NCBI RefSeq assembly: GCF_043641555.1
Contig: NZ_JBHZRJ010000001.1
Coordinates: 806,001-870,000, forward strand
Source of the DNA: Saccharospirillum alexandrii_A
GTDB lineage: Bacteria; Pseudomonadota; Gammaproteobacteria; Pseudomonadales; Natronospirillaceae
Reading direction: 5' to 3'
Length of the DNA: 64,000 nt
Shown here: positions 1 through 9,264 of the stretch, in pieces
How the letters are laid out: every line of letters begins with the position of its first letter
Numbering within the stretch: the stretch's first letter is position 1
Notes under the pieces: generated by a model
What the model was told of the DNA's origin: nothing
Seen by the model: only the letters and a program-made list of their open reading frames with translations
Databases searched by the model: none
Made by a program: the position numbers and the translations under genes

Positions 1-113
1 TGAAAGTTGTCCTGGCTGTCGACGATCCATAAGGTTATCTCTGATAATGAAAGCCTATCTGTTCGGTCTCCCAGTGGCCAATGTTACGAAGCAGTAGTCT
101 AAGGAGACTAAGT

Positions 114-1622
114 ATGAAGCTATTTTCCCCTTTTTTATTAATGATGGCCCTTATTTTCTACTCCTTAGCTCATGCAACGCCCTTGCTTCCAGGAGAGACC
201 ATTATTGAATACAGGCTCAGTGCAGATGAGCTTGATATCGATGGTAAACGCATCATAAATGCAGAGAGCGATGTCTATATTAGTGATGTTTTTGGTTCTA
301 TTAAGGATGATCTAGATTTTGATTTTTCTGTCAGCGCTGGAATGATCGTCGAAGTTGTCGATCAATCAGGAAATAAGGAGTTTCAATTCAAATCCGGGTA
401 TTTTAATGATAATCAGGAGGTGGTTGTATCCGAAAGGTTGCTGAGTGAAGTAGTCGAGCTACACCCATTGTCAACTAACCGAAGATTCCGAGCGAAGATG
501 ACGGCTGAGAATGAAAGTGGGCGGTACCTTTATGAGATCACCATGAGGCCTGATACGGTGAACTCTCAAATCCTTGTTTTTGATGATGGGTCTTTTAACG
601 AAGTAGAGCTTCCTGATGAGTTGCTTGTTGATGTGGATTCGATTACAGAGGAACCAATATATTTTGAGGATCAATTGGTCTTTCAGGGATACGATGAAAA
701 TTCCGATTTGAGATATTTTGACTTCTGGGGCCGTGATATGGCAGGCCTTTTGCCCCAAGGAAATGCCGATAGCTTTGTTAAGTTGAACGACTTTGATGTA
801 GATGTAGGTCAGAGATATGTGTTTTTTGAACCTGACGTCCCTGGGAGCACAGAGTTGGACGGGCGAAAGGGCCGGTATTTCATTACTGCGCTAGAGGAGT
901 CCTCTGTGCATGAGATACCAATACATGACCCATTGTCGACTTTCCATTCATCCGTTATTGGAGGCTTCTATTTTTATCATGAGGAAGGCCGAAGGTATGT
1001 TGTGAGTCACTTAGAGGGTCGTAAAGAAGAATACTCGGTTAATGGCGGTGGTATCGGATATAGAACCAAATATAACCTAATAGTAGATAAAGTGGTTGAA
1101 GACGGTACGTTGCTTTTGGGTGATAGACTGATTATTCCACTTCAGTATGATGGAAATATCCTATCCATGGTGCCTGGTCACCTTGGATCAGACTTTTTGC
1201 TGCTTCAAAAGGATGGGGTTACTGGAAAACACTATTTGAATCATGTTGAGAGAATTGATTACGCGACTACGGAGATTAAGGAAACACTCTATGAGATTCC
1301 TGTCGGTACATACATAAATAACCAAGCTGAAGCCGATTTCGACAGGACATTTGAATATGAAGAATTTTCCAATAAATTAATGATCTCAGCTGTTTGGACC
1401 GTTCCTAATGGCAACAACGACCAGCCAGAGGACATAGCGGCGGTAATATTGCTGTCTGAGTCTGATGTTGCTCAAACTGTTCATTCACCAGACCCCAATA
1501 CTGGCGAAGTTGGTAGTGGTAGTGAGACAGGAGGGTCTTCCTCTGGTGGTGCATTGCCTATATATTCGACTTTGCTTTTAGCGTTCGCTTTGGTTTTGAG
1601 GCGAAGGTCAAATCGTTGGTGA
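114..1622 (+). CDS. GlyGly-CTERM secreted/surface protein of unknown function
   Basis: Predicted 502-residue exported protein. I chose the ATG at 114 because AAGGAG lies just upstream and a typical signal peptide follows (Lys, hydrophobic stretch, AHA); an in-frame codon at 81 has no such support. The body is acidic and beta-rich with no family I recognise. The last ~35 residues have the three-part GlyGly-CTERM layout: a Gly/Ser linker (GGSSSGG), a hydrophobic segment and an Arg-rich end (RRRSNRW). In that family the tail is cut by rhombosortase, and the protein is usually released by type II secretion. No rhombosortase gene is in the window. Function of the main domain is unknown. Confidence 0.8.
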   Translation: MKLFSPFLLMMALIFYSLAHATPLLPGETIIEYRLSADELDIDGKRIINAESDVYISDVFGSIKDDLDFDFSVSAGMIVEVVDQSGNKEFQFKSGYFNDNQEVVVSERLLSEVVELHPLSTNRRFRAKMTAENESGRYLYEITMRPDTVNSQILVFDDGSFNEVELPDELLVDVDSITEEPIYFEDQLVFQGYDENSDLRYFDFWGRDMAGLLPQGNADSFVKLNDFDVDVGQRYVFFEPDVPGSTELDGRKGRYFITALEESSVHEIPIHDPLSTFHSSVIGGFYFYHEEGRRYVVSHLEGRKEEYSVNGGGIGYRTKYNLIVDKVVEDGTLLLGDRLIIPLQYDGNILSMVPGHLGSDFLLLQKDGVTGKHYLNHVERIDYATTEIKETLYEIPVGTYINNQAEADFDRTFEYEEFSNKLMISAVWTVPNGNNDQPEDIAAVILLSESDVAQTVHSPDPNTGEVGSGSETGGSSSGGALPIYSTLLLAFALVLRRRSNRW

Positions 1623-1673
1623 AGTTGCGGTTAGCTTTACCTCCATGTAGTAACGGCAAATCCGGACGTTTAT

Positions 1674-1732
1674 GTAGACGCCCGGAACCTGTCAAGCCGC
1701 AGTAGTCTGTTAAGCCAGTGATGGGTGTCCAG
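1674..1732. repeat. Short palindromic repeat, GACGCCC...GGGTGTCC type
   Basis: The left end (tagacgcccgg) and right end (gatgggtgtccag) form an imperfect inverted repeat about 59 bp long. It lies between the end of the GlyGly-CTERM gene and the DUF3455 gene. The ends resemble those of the 74-bp elements at 2518, 2619 and 5494, so I treat it as a diverged or internally shortened relative. Assignment is tentative. Confidence 0.4.
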
Positions 1733-1830
1733 CCAGTCTTGCGGACCGTTGGCCTTGAGCGCATCGGGTAATTGACTCACTGGAAGGAGATTCGGGCACT
1801 GCAACAAATTCGTTTAGCAACAAAGCGCCT

Positions 1831-1862
1831 GGGAAAAAGCAGAGCCAGTATTTACTGGCTCT
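1831..1862 (-). terminator. Rho-independent terminator of the DUF3455 gene
   Basis: A perfect 10-bp inverted repeat (agagccagta / tactggctct) with a 2-base loop is followed on the minus strand by GCTTTTTCCC. It lies about 20 bp after the minus-strand stop at 1881. Confidence 0.75.
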
Positions 1863-1880
1863 ATCCTGCGATTTGGCACT

Positions 1881-2408
1881 TTATTCGGCTTTCCAGAACA
1901 CGTATTCACCGGTATAAGCGACCAACACTTTCTTGCCGATATCGTCGGCTCCGCAGCCAGTTTGTGGCGCAGCGCCACCATCCAGATTCAAGCGTTGGAT
2001 GTAGGTTGTGCCTTTCAGCCAGCCGTCTTTTTCAGAAGGGTTGGCTTCGACCAGCTGATAAGGAATGTTGCCATCACCGGCCGGCGCCGTGGCTAGTTGG
2101 GTGCCGGTCACCTTACTGCCATCCATGGCTTCCCAGGTTGCAGGAGGGCCGTAGTATGAAATAACCGGTTTGCCATCCTCATCGGATAGCACTGCAGCGG
2201 GGCCCGCAAAAGTCCAGGCTGCGCCCATGTCTGCGTCTTTGCAAACCCAGGCTACTGTGCCCTGAGCCATGGTGGTGAGTGCTTTCTGATTGCCCTCAGG
2301 TACTGCCACTGCATCCGGTGCCATATGACTGCCGGCCATGGCCGTTCCGGCCATCAACGACAACGACACTGCAAGCGCTCCTGGGGCATTAAATACTGAT
2401 AGCTTCAT
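1881..2408 (-). CDS. DUF3455 family secreted protein
   Basis: A 175-residue protein with a clear signal peptide that ends in AMA. The mature part has the pattern of DUF3455 proteins: an N-terminal VPEGNQ segment, then GTVAWVCK, WTFAGPAAVL and a C-terminal GKKVLVAYTGEYVFWKAE. The family is small, exported and uncharacterised, so I give no function. The start is supported by AAGGAG 7-8 bases before the ATG. The gene stands alone, with its own terminator downstream and a repeat-rich 540-bp spacer upstream. Confidence 0.8.
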   Translation of the reverse strand: MKLSVFNAPGALAVSLSLMAGTAMAGSHMAPDAVAVPEGNQKALTTMAQGTVAWVCKDADMGAAWTFAGPAAVLSDEDGKPVISYYGPPATWEAMDGSKVTGTQLATAPAGDGNIPYQLVEANPSEKDGWLKGTTYIQRLNLDGGAAPQTGCGADDIGKKVLVAYTGEYVFWKAE

Positions 2409-2517
2409 GTTACTTTCTCCTTGATCTGCTTCACAGAGACACTCTCTGTAAGGAGTAAACTCCTGAGTGGCCGGATTGGATGCAGCATAACTATTATTTT
2501 TTGTGAGTAGCTAACAT

Positions 2518-2591
2518 AGACATCCACACGAAGTGACTATTGAGATTTTTGTTTCTATAAAATTTAGCTATTTCTGGTGGTGGGTGCCCCA
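2518..2591 (+). repeat. 74-bp palindromic repeat, copy A
   Basis: Begins agacatccacacg and ends tggtggtgggtgcccca. It aligns without gaps to 2619..2692 and 5494..5567. Conserved blocks are GACAYCCACAC at the left, CTATWGA near position 20, and GTGGGTG-like at the right. The ends form imperfect terminal inverted repeats. It sits in the 540-bp gene-free spacer 2409-2947, which otherwise holds only copy B and promoter-like AT-rich sequence. Confidence 0.75.
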
Positions 2592-2618
2592 AGATCAGGC
2601 GACACTCACATCTAACGC

Positions 2619-2692
2619 GGACATCCACACTAGGCGGCTATAGAGACCAACCTTTCTATAGTTCCCGGCCATTGCTAGAGGTGGGTGTCCAC
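2619..2692 (+). repeat. 74-bp palindromic repeat, copy B
   Basis: Begins ggacatccacacta and ends gaggtgggtgtccac. It starts 101 bp after the start of copy A, in the same orientation. It has the best terminal inverted repeat of the three (ggacatccac / gtgggtgtcc) and an inner pair, ctatag...ctatag. Confidence 0.75.
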
Positions 2693-2947
2693 GCTGGCCT
2701 CCCATCAAAGACTCTTTAAAGATACCCAACCCCTACATCTGTCGGGTTGTCCGGCCGGTCAGGAATACCTAATGTTTCTCTCCAACTGACGAGTGAACCG
2801 CCCCTCCTTGCTTCTACACCAGCATTTGGGCTCTGCAGGCCCATTCGCCGCATCGGTGCACTTTTTTAATAAAAAAACAGGTTTTGCATCCAAACCGTAT
2901 GGCTCGTTCGTCACCCAGATGCCAATACTCATTGCAGAGATACCAGC

Positions 2948-5284
2948 ATGGAACCGATAAAACCGATGAACATAAAGAATCTTGCCCAATTCGTGTTTGT
3001 TTTAAGCGGGAGCTTGGCTTTATCTGCCTGCAGCTCTGGAGGCAGCAGCACTTCCGATGGCGAGAACACGCCGCCAACGGGGTTATTGCCACCCCCATTA
3101 TTTCAGGAGCTGGAAGACCTGACACTGATCCGGGGGCAGATCGTAGAGGCCGAGCTGTTCAACATCGGTGGTGGAAGCCTTTCGAGCTGTGTGGCCGACA
3201 TGCCACAGGGCTTTACCGTCTCTGTTTCAGCCAACGGTAATACCTGTGTCATTAATGGCACCGCCATCGAAGCTTCCGATTTAGACAGTGTCCAGATAAC
3301 GGCCAGGAACAGAGCCGGCGAAGACACCATCACGGTGACCTATCAGGTTGAAGAACCAACAGCCTTTGTGACCACCTGGGACACCGAACAGGAATCGGGT
3401 CTCAGCGCCAACGATGAGATCACTCTACAGACCAACCCAGACCTCGACTACAACTTCACCGTGGACTGGGGCGATGGTGAGACCGACGAAGGCGTCACCG
3501 GGGATATTACGCACCAGTATGTTCAACCCGGCACTTACACCGTCACCATCACCGGGGTTTATCCGGCGCCATACTTTGACTATAACTTTGATGCCTTTGA
3601 GGACAACTCCGACGCGACCAAATTGCTCAGTGTTGAACAGTGGGGTAATCGCTTCTGGTCTTCTATGGAGAACGCCTTTGTCAACGCTGACAACCTGGCG
3701 ATCAACGATCTGAGTACTCCCAACTTTTCGCAGGTGACCAGTTTTCGCATGATGTTCCTGCTGAACGAGGCCTTTGACGGCGATGTCAGTACGTGGGATA
3801 CCTCGGCCGTGACTGACATGACCTATATGTTTGCCGGTTCTGTGTTCGATCAGGACGTGAGTAACTGGGCGGTCGAAAACGTCACTGATATGACCGGGCT
3901 TTTCATAGAAGCCAACTTATCCATCGACAACTACGATCGGTTGTTGCTCAGCTGGTCGCAACAATCGGTTCAACCCAACGTGACTCTCGACGTATCCTCT
4001 CGTTTTAACCCAAGTGCAGAATCCGCCAGATCCACCCTGGTTGACCAACATGGCTGGATTATCAACGACCGTAACTCGACTGTCGAACTGATTCCAAAGG
4101 TCGACGATCAGGCCATTGAGTTTTATACCGGGCAGACCTTCGAGTCCTTTTTGAAAAATAGCGGCGGCGAAATTGATGAGTGTATAGCAACGGGGTTACC
4201 TGAAGGCATAACCGTGTCGCTTTCTGGCAATAGTATGACCTGTAAGCTCAATGGCGTTCCGACAACGGCGGGTTTCTCACAATCCGTTGTTACGGCGACA
4301 AACAGCTTTGGTGAAGGCTCCGCTATCATCGATTTTACCATCGCTCAGCAAACGCCTTATATCACCACATGGAAGACCGACAATCAGGGTTCAAGTGAGA
4401 ATGACCAGATTACACTCAGTACTCCTGATGGTACTACCTATAACTTCACCGTAGATTGGGGTGATGGCTCAGTTGATGATAATGTCACGGAGACAATCAC
4501 GCACACTTACAGTACACCCGGCACTTACACCGTGTCGATCACCGGAGATTACCCGCGGCCATTCAACAGCGACAGTAAGAAGTTACTGACTGTCGAACAA
4601 TGGGGCCAACGGTCTTGGGAATCCATGGACTATGCTTTCTTTAATACCGACAATCTGGAAATACTCGCCACTGACAACCCAGATCTGTCACGCGTAGACT
4701 CCATGGAAGGGATGTTCAGAAATGCCAAAAACTTTAACAGCGATATCTCAACCTGGGATGTTTCTAGCGTGACAAATTTTAACGAAATGTTTATGGGAGC
4801 AAACGCGTTTAACCAGCCGATTGGTCTGTGGGACGTAAGCAGTGCAACCAACATGCGAAAGATGCTCCAAAGCGCGAGTTCCTTTAACCAGCCTATCGGC
4901 GATTGGGACGTTTCCAGCGTCACAAACATGAGAACCCTGTTCTTCGCGGCAGGGCAGTTTAATCAAGACATTGGTGGCTGGGATGTCTCCAAGGTTCGGG
5001 ATATGAATGCGGTTTTTAAAAGTTCGTCGTTCAATCAAGACATCAGTCGATGGAATATTAAGAGTGTCCTCAATGCCACTGAATTATTTGTAAACAATAC
5101 TGTTTTCTCAACCGAAAACTATGACAAACTGCTCATCGCCTGGAGCCAGAACCCGGAATTGGTGGAGGACCTGGACATTAATTTTGGCTCGGTTCAGTTC
5201 TCCGCTGCAGGCCAAGCTGCCCGGGATACGTTGATTAATGACTTCAACTGGACCATTACCGATGGAGGGGAAGCGACGAACTAA
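2948..5284 (+). CDS. BspA-type (DUF285) repeat lipoprotein with PKD-like domains
   Basis: A 778-residue predicted lipoprotein. The signal peptide ends in a lipobox (LSAC, Cys about residue 28) and a Ser/Gly linker follows. The body is an internal tandem duplication. Each half has an Ig/cadherin-like segment, then a PKD-like segment (FTVDWGDG... then PGTYTV, near residues 175-205 and 500-530), then DUF285 repeats with the WDVSSVTNM / FNQPIG signature. The second half has more DUF285 repeats. Such proteins are surface exposed in other bacteria and often adhesive; this is a family inference. The start could also be the Met six codons later. A terminator follows the stop. Confidence 0.85.
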   Translation: MEPIKPMNIKNLAQFVFVLSGSLALSACSSGGSSTSDGENTPPTGLLPPPLFQELEDLTLIRGQIVEAELFNIGGGSLSSCVADMPQGFTVSVSANGNTCVINGTAIEASDLDSVQITARNRAGEDTITVTYQVEEPTAFVTTWDTEQESGLSANDEITLQTNPDLDYNFTVDWGDGETDEGVTGDITHQYVQPGTYTVTITGVYPAPYFDYNFDAFEDNSDATKLLSVEQWGNRFWSSMENAFVNADNLAINDLSTPNFSQVTSFRMMFLLNEAFDGDVSTWDTSAVTDMTYMFAGSVFDQDVSNWAVENVTDMTGLFIEANLSIDNYDRLLLSWSQQSVQPNVTLDVSSRFNPSAESARSTLVDQHGWIINDRNSTVELIPKVDDQAIEFYTGQTFESFLKNSGGEIDECIATGLPEGITVSLSGNSMTCKLNGVPTTAGFSQSVVTATNSFGEGSAIIDFTIAQQTPYITTWKTDNQGSSENDQITLSTPDGTTYNFTVDWGDGSVDDNVTETITHTYSTPGTYTVSITGDYPRPFNSDSKKLLTVEQWGQRSWESMDYAFFNTDNLEILATDNPDLSRVDSMEGMFRNAKNFNSDISTWDVSSVTNFNEMFMGANAFNQPIGLWDVSSATNMRKMLQSASSFNQPIGDWDVSSVTNMRTLFFAAGQFNQDIGGWDVSKVRDMNAVFKSSSFNQDISRWNIKSVLNATELFVNNTVFSTENYDKLLIAWSQNPELVEDLDINFGSVQFSAAGQAARDTLINDFNWTITDGGEATN

Positions 5285-5304
5285 CCCGAGATAAAGTCGT
5301 CGTG

Positions 5305-5340
5305 AAAGAGAAAGCTCAGGAGACTGGGCTTTCTCTGTTT
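5305..5340 (+). terminator. Terminator after the BspA-type gene
   Basis: The inverted repeat agagaaagc / gctttctct has a 12-base loop and is followed by GTTT. It starts about 20 bp after the stop at 5284. The T-tract is short, so termination may be partial. Confidence 0.55.
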
Positions 5341-5493
5341 CAACCAACCGGTTAACGACCCATTGTAGTCTGAAAGATCTCATCATTTACAAATCAAACA
5401 GGAAGAAGGCTCGAAGTGTTTGACGCACAAACAGTTCACCTGGACTTATGGGTACACCTTGTACCGGTAAACAGGAGGCCTGGCATCCAAAAT

Positions 5494-5567
5494 AGACACC
5501 CACACTAATCGACTATTGAAGCCTTGGTTGCGATAGAATATAACTATTACTGGCGGATGTTGTCCAA
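5494..5567 (+). repeat. 74-bp palindromic repeat, copy C
   Basis: Begins agacacccacactaatc and ends ctggcggatgttgtccaa. It is the same length as copies A and B and aligns to them without gaps (shared GACAYCCACACTA, GACTATTGA, ACTATTNCTGG). It lies in the 395-bp spacer between the BspA-type gene and the Crp/Fnr gene, about 110 bp before the latter's start. Confidence 0.75.
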
Positions 5568-5679
5568 AGATCACAAGTTGGTGCCCGGAATCATTGACCC
5601 ACTGCACCTGGCGCTCCAGACAGTCTCAAGTAAAGCACCTGCATTGCTGCTATATTTAAACCTTCCCGGATAACGCAGG

Positions 5680-6273
5680 ATGAGGCCCCCATTGGAAAGT
5701 CAGCTGTTCGACTATATTGCACAATACATCACCCTCACAGATGAAGAGCGGAACGCCATTATTGCGTTGAACCTGTTCAGGCGCTACCCGAAAAATACGC
5801 TGCTGCTAAGGCAGGGAGAACGATCGAATAAGAGTTACTTTGTGCTGAAGGGCTGTCTCCGTTGCTTCTACCTCGTTGAGGGTGAGGAGAAAACGACTGA
5901 GTTCTATACCGAGTCTCAATCCCTGTCGCCCGTCTGCGCTGTCAATAACGAGCCATCGGAGTATTACATTGACTGTGTAGAAGATTGTATTCTCAGCGTT
6001 GGCACCCCGGATCTAGAGAAGGACACTTTTGAAAAGTATCCCAGGCTTCAGTCACTGTGTTTGAGCATCAGTGAAGAGAAGCTGGCTGAGAACCAGGCTT
6101 CCTATTTCCGTTTTAAAAACTCCACAGCCGAGCAACGGTACCTGCACCTTATGGAAAACCGGCCTGAGCTTCTGAACCGAGTCCCACAACACCAGATTGC
6201 AAGTTACCTGGGTGTTCAGCCGGAATCGCTGAGCAGAATACGCAAACGGCTGGCAACCAGAAGGATCGCCTGA
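5680..6273 (+). CDS. Crp/Fnr-family transcriptional regulator
   Basis: A 197-residue protein with a cyclic-nucleotide-binding-like domain at about residues 20-120 and a winged helix at the C-terminus (QHQIASYLGVQPESLSRIRKR, about 165-190). The N-terminal domain has the LLRQGERSNKSYFVLKG segment of the fold. It lacks the usual cAMP-contacting Arg/Ser pattern and the Fnr cysteine cluster, so the signal is unknown. This compact form is typical of the uncharacterised Crp/Fnr proteins common in Bacteroidetes and some gammaproteobacteria. The adjacent minus-strand barrel gene is convergent. Confidence 0.85.
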   Translation: MRPPLESQLFDYIAQYITLTDEERNAIIALNLFRRYPKNTLLLRQGERSNKSYFVLKGCLRCFYLVEGEEKTTEFYTESQSLSPVCAVNNEPSEYYIDCVEDCILSVGTPDLEKDTFEKYPRLQSLCLSISEEKLAENQASYFRFKNSTAEQRYLHLMENRPELLNRVPQHQIASYLGVQPESLSRIRKRLATRRIA

Positions 6274-6304
6274 GTTTGTCCCACGGCATCGGGAGAACCG
6301 GGCG

Positions 6305-6916
6305 TCAGAATCTAACACCAAGATTCAAGCCGGGCTCAAATAGGAAATAGCGGCTCCATTGATCGTCACGGGATTCGAATGCGTCGGGTACATGGGTTCG
6401 CACAGGCCAACTCGTCGCGGCGATGGTGGGCTCAATGAAAAATCGATCGTGCGACCAAGACCAATTGTACCCCAGCCGAGCTGCAGTAAAGAGCTGAAAG
6501 CCCTGCTGTATAGGTTCCCCTGCTTCGTCGGTATAGAACTGAACCAGCGGTGTCGCGTGCAGTTTGACAAACAGTCTGTGCGTAAAGAAGTGTTTGAAGG
6601 TCAGCCCGATACCAAGGTCCCTGACTCGGCCAGGGTAGTTCTCGCTGGCGTCGCCAAAAGAGTCACCATAGGGAATGCCGAGGGGCGCCTCGTACGTCCA
6701 AGTGATGAACTCCAACCCGAGGTACTGGTGGTCGTTCATTTTCCTGGCCAGCTCCAGGTGTCCGTACTCTGGTGAGTCGTCGGTAAAATTGGCCAGGGTA
6801 AACAACGAAATATTCACCTCGTTATCAAACCCTTTTGCCATTGCGGTGGGTTGGAGGCAGACAAGTGCTGCGCTGATCAAAACGATCGTGACGTATGTCG
6901 CTAAACTCAGGTTCAT
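6305..6916 (-). CDS. Predicted outer-membrane beta-barrel protein
   Basis: A 203-residue protein with a signal peptide ending in AMA, followed by alternating hydrophobic/polar strands, many aromatic residues and a C-terminal Phe (LNLGVRF). That Phe is the usual outer-membrane insertion signal. The start at 6916 has AAGGAC upstream. I recognise no named family. It may form a small 8-strand barrel, but neither ligand nor role can be read from the sequence. Confidence 0.65.
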   Translation of the reverse strand: MNLSLATYVTIVLISAALVCLQPTAMAKGFDNEVNISLFTLANFTDDSPEYGHLELARKMNDHQYLGLEFITWTYEAPLGIPYGDSFGDASENYPGRVRDLGIGLTFKHFFTHRLFVKLHATPLVQFYTDEAGEPIQQGFQLFTAARLGYNWSWSHDRFFIEPTIAATSWPVRTHVPDAFESRDDQWSRYFLFEPGLNLGVRF

Positions 6917-7031
6917 TTCAGTGTCCTTGGTGGTCAGTCAAGGAGACCATATCCAAGGAGATGCGTGCTTCGCATTGACTTAGGTTAAGTGGCACTGAGT
7001 ATTTCCAGCTGGCGAACTAGTCTGATAATGG

Positions 7032-8111
7032 TTATTGCTTATCGCTTAACACAGCCTGCTCCTGATCAAGATTGATCGCCCTGATCGGGTAGGGGATTCG
7101 GATACCTTCCTGGGCGTACCGTTTATGCAGTGCTTTTACGAAGGCAGACTTTACCCAGAACCGGTTGAAGTATTCTTTGGCCCGCAGCATGACTGTCAGG
7201 TTGATGCTTGAGCTGTCAAAAGTGTGAAACAACACAAAGGTGTTGTAGTCAGAGACGCCCCATTCGTGGCTTTTTAAGACCTCCCGGGCAACTTCCAGTG
7301 TGACTCGCTCTACGTGATCCAGGTCTGAATCGTAGTGAACACCCACTTCGACCGGAACAGACAGCTCTTTTTCAGGGTAGTAGTAATTGATGAGTTTTGA
7401 CCCGGAAATCAGGCTGTTGGGCATGATGACCATGTTGTTGGGCAGCATTTTAATCCAGGTTGAACGCCAGCCAATGCGGTCGACGAACCCCTGCTCACCG
7501 GAGTCGAGTTCGATGAAATCGCCCACGCGTATGGGTTTGTCCATTACCAGTTGAACGCCGGAAAAGAAGTTTTCGAGCGTCGGCTGCAAAGCCAGGGCAA
7601 CGGCGAGTGATGTAATGCCCAATGAGGCAATGATGGGGGTAATCGACACGCCCATGGTGCCCATTAGGACCAATATGCCAAGACCCCAGACAAACCCTCG
7701 GGTGATACCCTGTAGAATGCTTCGACTGCTTCGTAACGCTTCCGATTGCTCTGAATAGCTTCGAATAGCACCCGTGCAAAGGCGGTCTACAAATACCGCT
7801 GCGGCAAGAATAACCAGAAGAAACTCCGCGGGTCGAAGGTACCGGGTTAGGTGATCAAGGTTCTGACCAAGGTAGGTGCACGTCGTTTGAAAGACGATGA
7901 GTGACACGCAGAGAATCAACAGATTCAGCGGCCAGGGTAAAGCCGCCATAATCAGGGAGTCCAGTGTAAAGCGGCTGCGACCAATCAGTGCATTTGTGCG
8001 CGCCATAATGAGGCGTTTACTCAAAAGCAACGCAAGCAGTACCAGCAGTGATATTGCTGCGGCAATGAACCAGGGCTTCAGCTGCAGGCTAGAAGGGAGG
8101 ATTGTCTCCAT
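7032..8111 (-). CDS. MscS-family small-conductance mechanosensitive channel
   Basis: A 359-residue inner-membrane protein. Hydrophobic segments lie at about residues 13-31, 53-75, 92-108 and 140-170. The last leads into the MscS pore-helix pattern (ASLGITSLAVALALQPTLEN) and the beta domain (GDFIELDSGEQGFVDRIGWR). It is larger than the 286-residue E. coli MscS because of extra N-terminal membrane helices, as in MscS-like (YbdG/YnaI-type) channels. Family members open on osmotic downshock to release solutes. It stands alone. Confidence 0.9.
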   Translation of the reverse strand: METILPSSLQLKPWFIAAAISLLVLLALLLSKRLIMARTNALIGRSRFTLDSLIMAALPWPLNLLILCVSLIVFQTTCTYLGQNLDHLTRYLRPAEFLLVILAAAVFVDRLCTGAIRSYSEQSEALRSSRSILQGITRGFVWGLGILVLMGTMGVSITPIIASLGITSLAVALALQPTLENFFSGVQLVMDKPIRVGDFIELDSGEQGFVDRIGWRSTWIKMLPNNMVIMPNSLISGSKLINYYYPEKELSVPVEVGVHYDSDLDHVERVTLEVAREVLKSHEWGVSDYNTFVLFHTFDSSSINLTVMLRAKEYFNRFWVKSAFVKALHKRYAQEGIRIPYPIRAINLDQEQAVLSDKQ

Positions 8112-8274
8112 TGACAGATCTCAACGGTAGTTGAAGTACGTTAACCTGTTGCAAGTCTCGTACCCTTGAGCCCGGTAGTGGCGTTGAACATGCCTTGATG
8201 TGTCGCGTTTTTGATACCCCTTCCGACTGACCGGCAGACAGCTACGGTAACTTTGGCGCGTTTTTCGAGTAAGT

Positions 8275-8318
8275 GTGGACACCCGGCGTTTCAGTTTGAC
8301 TGTGCACTGTGTGTCCAG
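8275..8318. repeat. Short palindromic repeat (GGACACCC...GTGTCCAG)
   Basis: The left end ggacaccc and right end gtgtgtccag enclose about 25 bp. It resembles the element at 25152 at both ends. It lies in the 260-bp gap between the MscS gene and the end of the binding-protein gene; nothing else was seen there. Confidence 0.4.
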
Positions 8319-8374
8319 GGAAGAGCATTCATCTCGGTCCCATCGAACCTGCGATGGTCTGCGACGAGAATAAG

Positions 8375-9016
8375 TTACTGCGTGAGCAATTTGACGGCCT
8401 CGCGTCCCTGGGGTGTGTTCATGTTTATAAACACAGTAAACGGGAGCACCGCGAGTTGAACGGACATATTCAGTGCTTCGGGGTTTGGCGCACCTATGGC
8501 TACGCCATCTATGCCGACACCCAGCACGGCGTCTACCCGACCCGCTCGAATCATACGATACCCCTGTTCTAACGAGTCGACTTCAACAATAGCCGCGCCC
8601 GCCATTTCCAGTTCTTTTTGAAAGCCGCTTCGCGAATTGGTGCGAATCGTAGCGATCTTAAGGTTAGTTAGCGCCGTTACGGAAGGGTCGTTTGTGAACA
8701 CCCCATAGCTCACTTCTGCGTTGCTGTATTCTACTACGGCAACGTTTGGTGTCAGGGGTATCGATACGAGTGATGCTTGCCAGTTATTATTGTCGACTTG
8801 CGAGAAGATACGGGCGGTGGGTCGGTAAACTGGGCTCACTTGAACGCCCTTGGCGGATGCAAAATCAGACAGGGCAGACCAAGCGATACCACCGTCGTCC
8901 GCGTTGGCGTCGACAAAAGGCGGGAATTGCGTTACCAGCACTTGTAAGTTTTGCGCAACGCTTTCGGTACTGGTTGAAGTGAATATCGCCAGTATAAACC
9001 ATAACAGTGGTCTCAT
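8375..9016 (-). CDS. Periplasmic solute-binding-like protein (family 3 type)
   Basis: A 213-residue exported protein. I chose the Met at 9016, not the longer frame, because GGGAGG lies 6 bases upstream and a signal peptide follows (ending SVAQ). The body has the layout of extracellular solute-binding proteins of family 3: VLVTQFPPFV at the N-terminus, IATIRTNSRSGFQKELE in the middle, and GYRMIRAGRVDAVLGVG, which is typical of the second lobe. No permease or ATPase genes are adjacent, so it may be a stand-alone sensor-like binding protein rather than part of a transporter. Ligand unknown. Confidence 0.7.
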   Translation of the reverse strand: MRPLLWFILAIFTSTSTESVAQNLQVLVTQFPPFVDANADDGGIAWSALSDFASAKGVQVSPVYRPTARIFSQVDNNNWQASLVSIPLTPNVAVVEYSNAEVSYGVFTNDPSVTALTNLKIATIRTNSRSGFQKELEMAGAAIVEVDSLEQGYRMIRAGRVDAVLGVGIDGVAIGAPNPEALNMSVQLAVLPFTVFINMNTPQGREAVKLLTQ

Positions 9017-9264
9017 CTGTCCTCCCTGAGCCAGTTCTATACGAGTACTGTAGTTGAACAATGCTCAACGCGTTGTCTAATGACCACGACACTAAGTGGG
9101 CAAGTGGTTCTTTATTGCCTACCAATCAAGCAAAGCTATTGCTAGCCAGTACGTGATAGATTCTGGAAAATGTTGCCTTAGCAGTTAGGTTCAACCTGCC
9201 AGGCCAGCCACTTCAGTGTCAATTCGACACTAAAGCCCCACTAACCGTAATGCATACCGTGTAC

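Noticed and set aside
2518..5567. Integron attC sites
   Set aside because: The right ends lack the GTTRRRY core site and no cassette array or integron integrase is seen.
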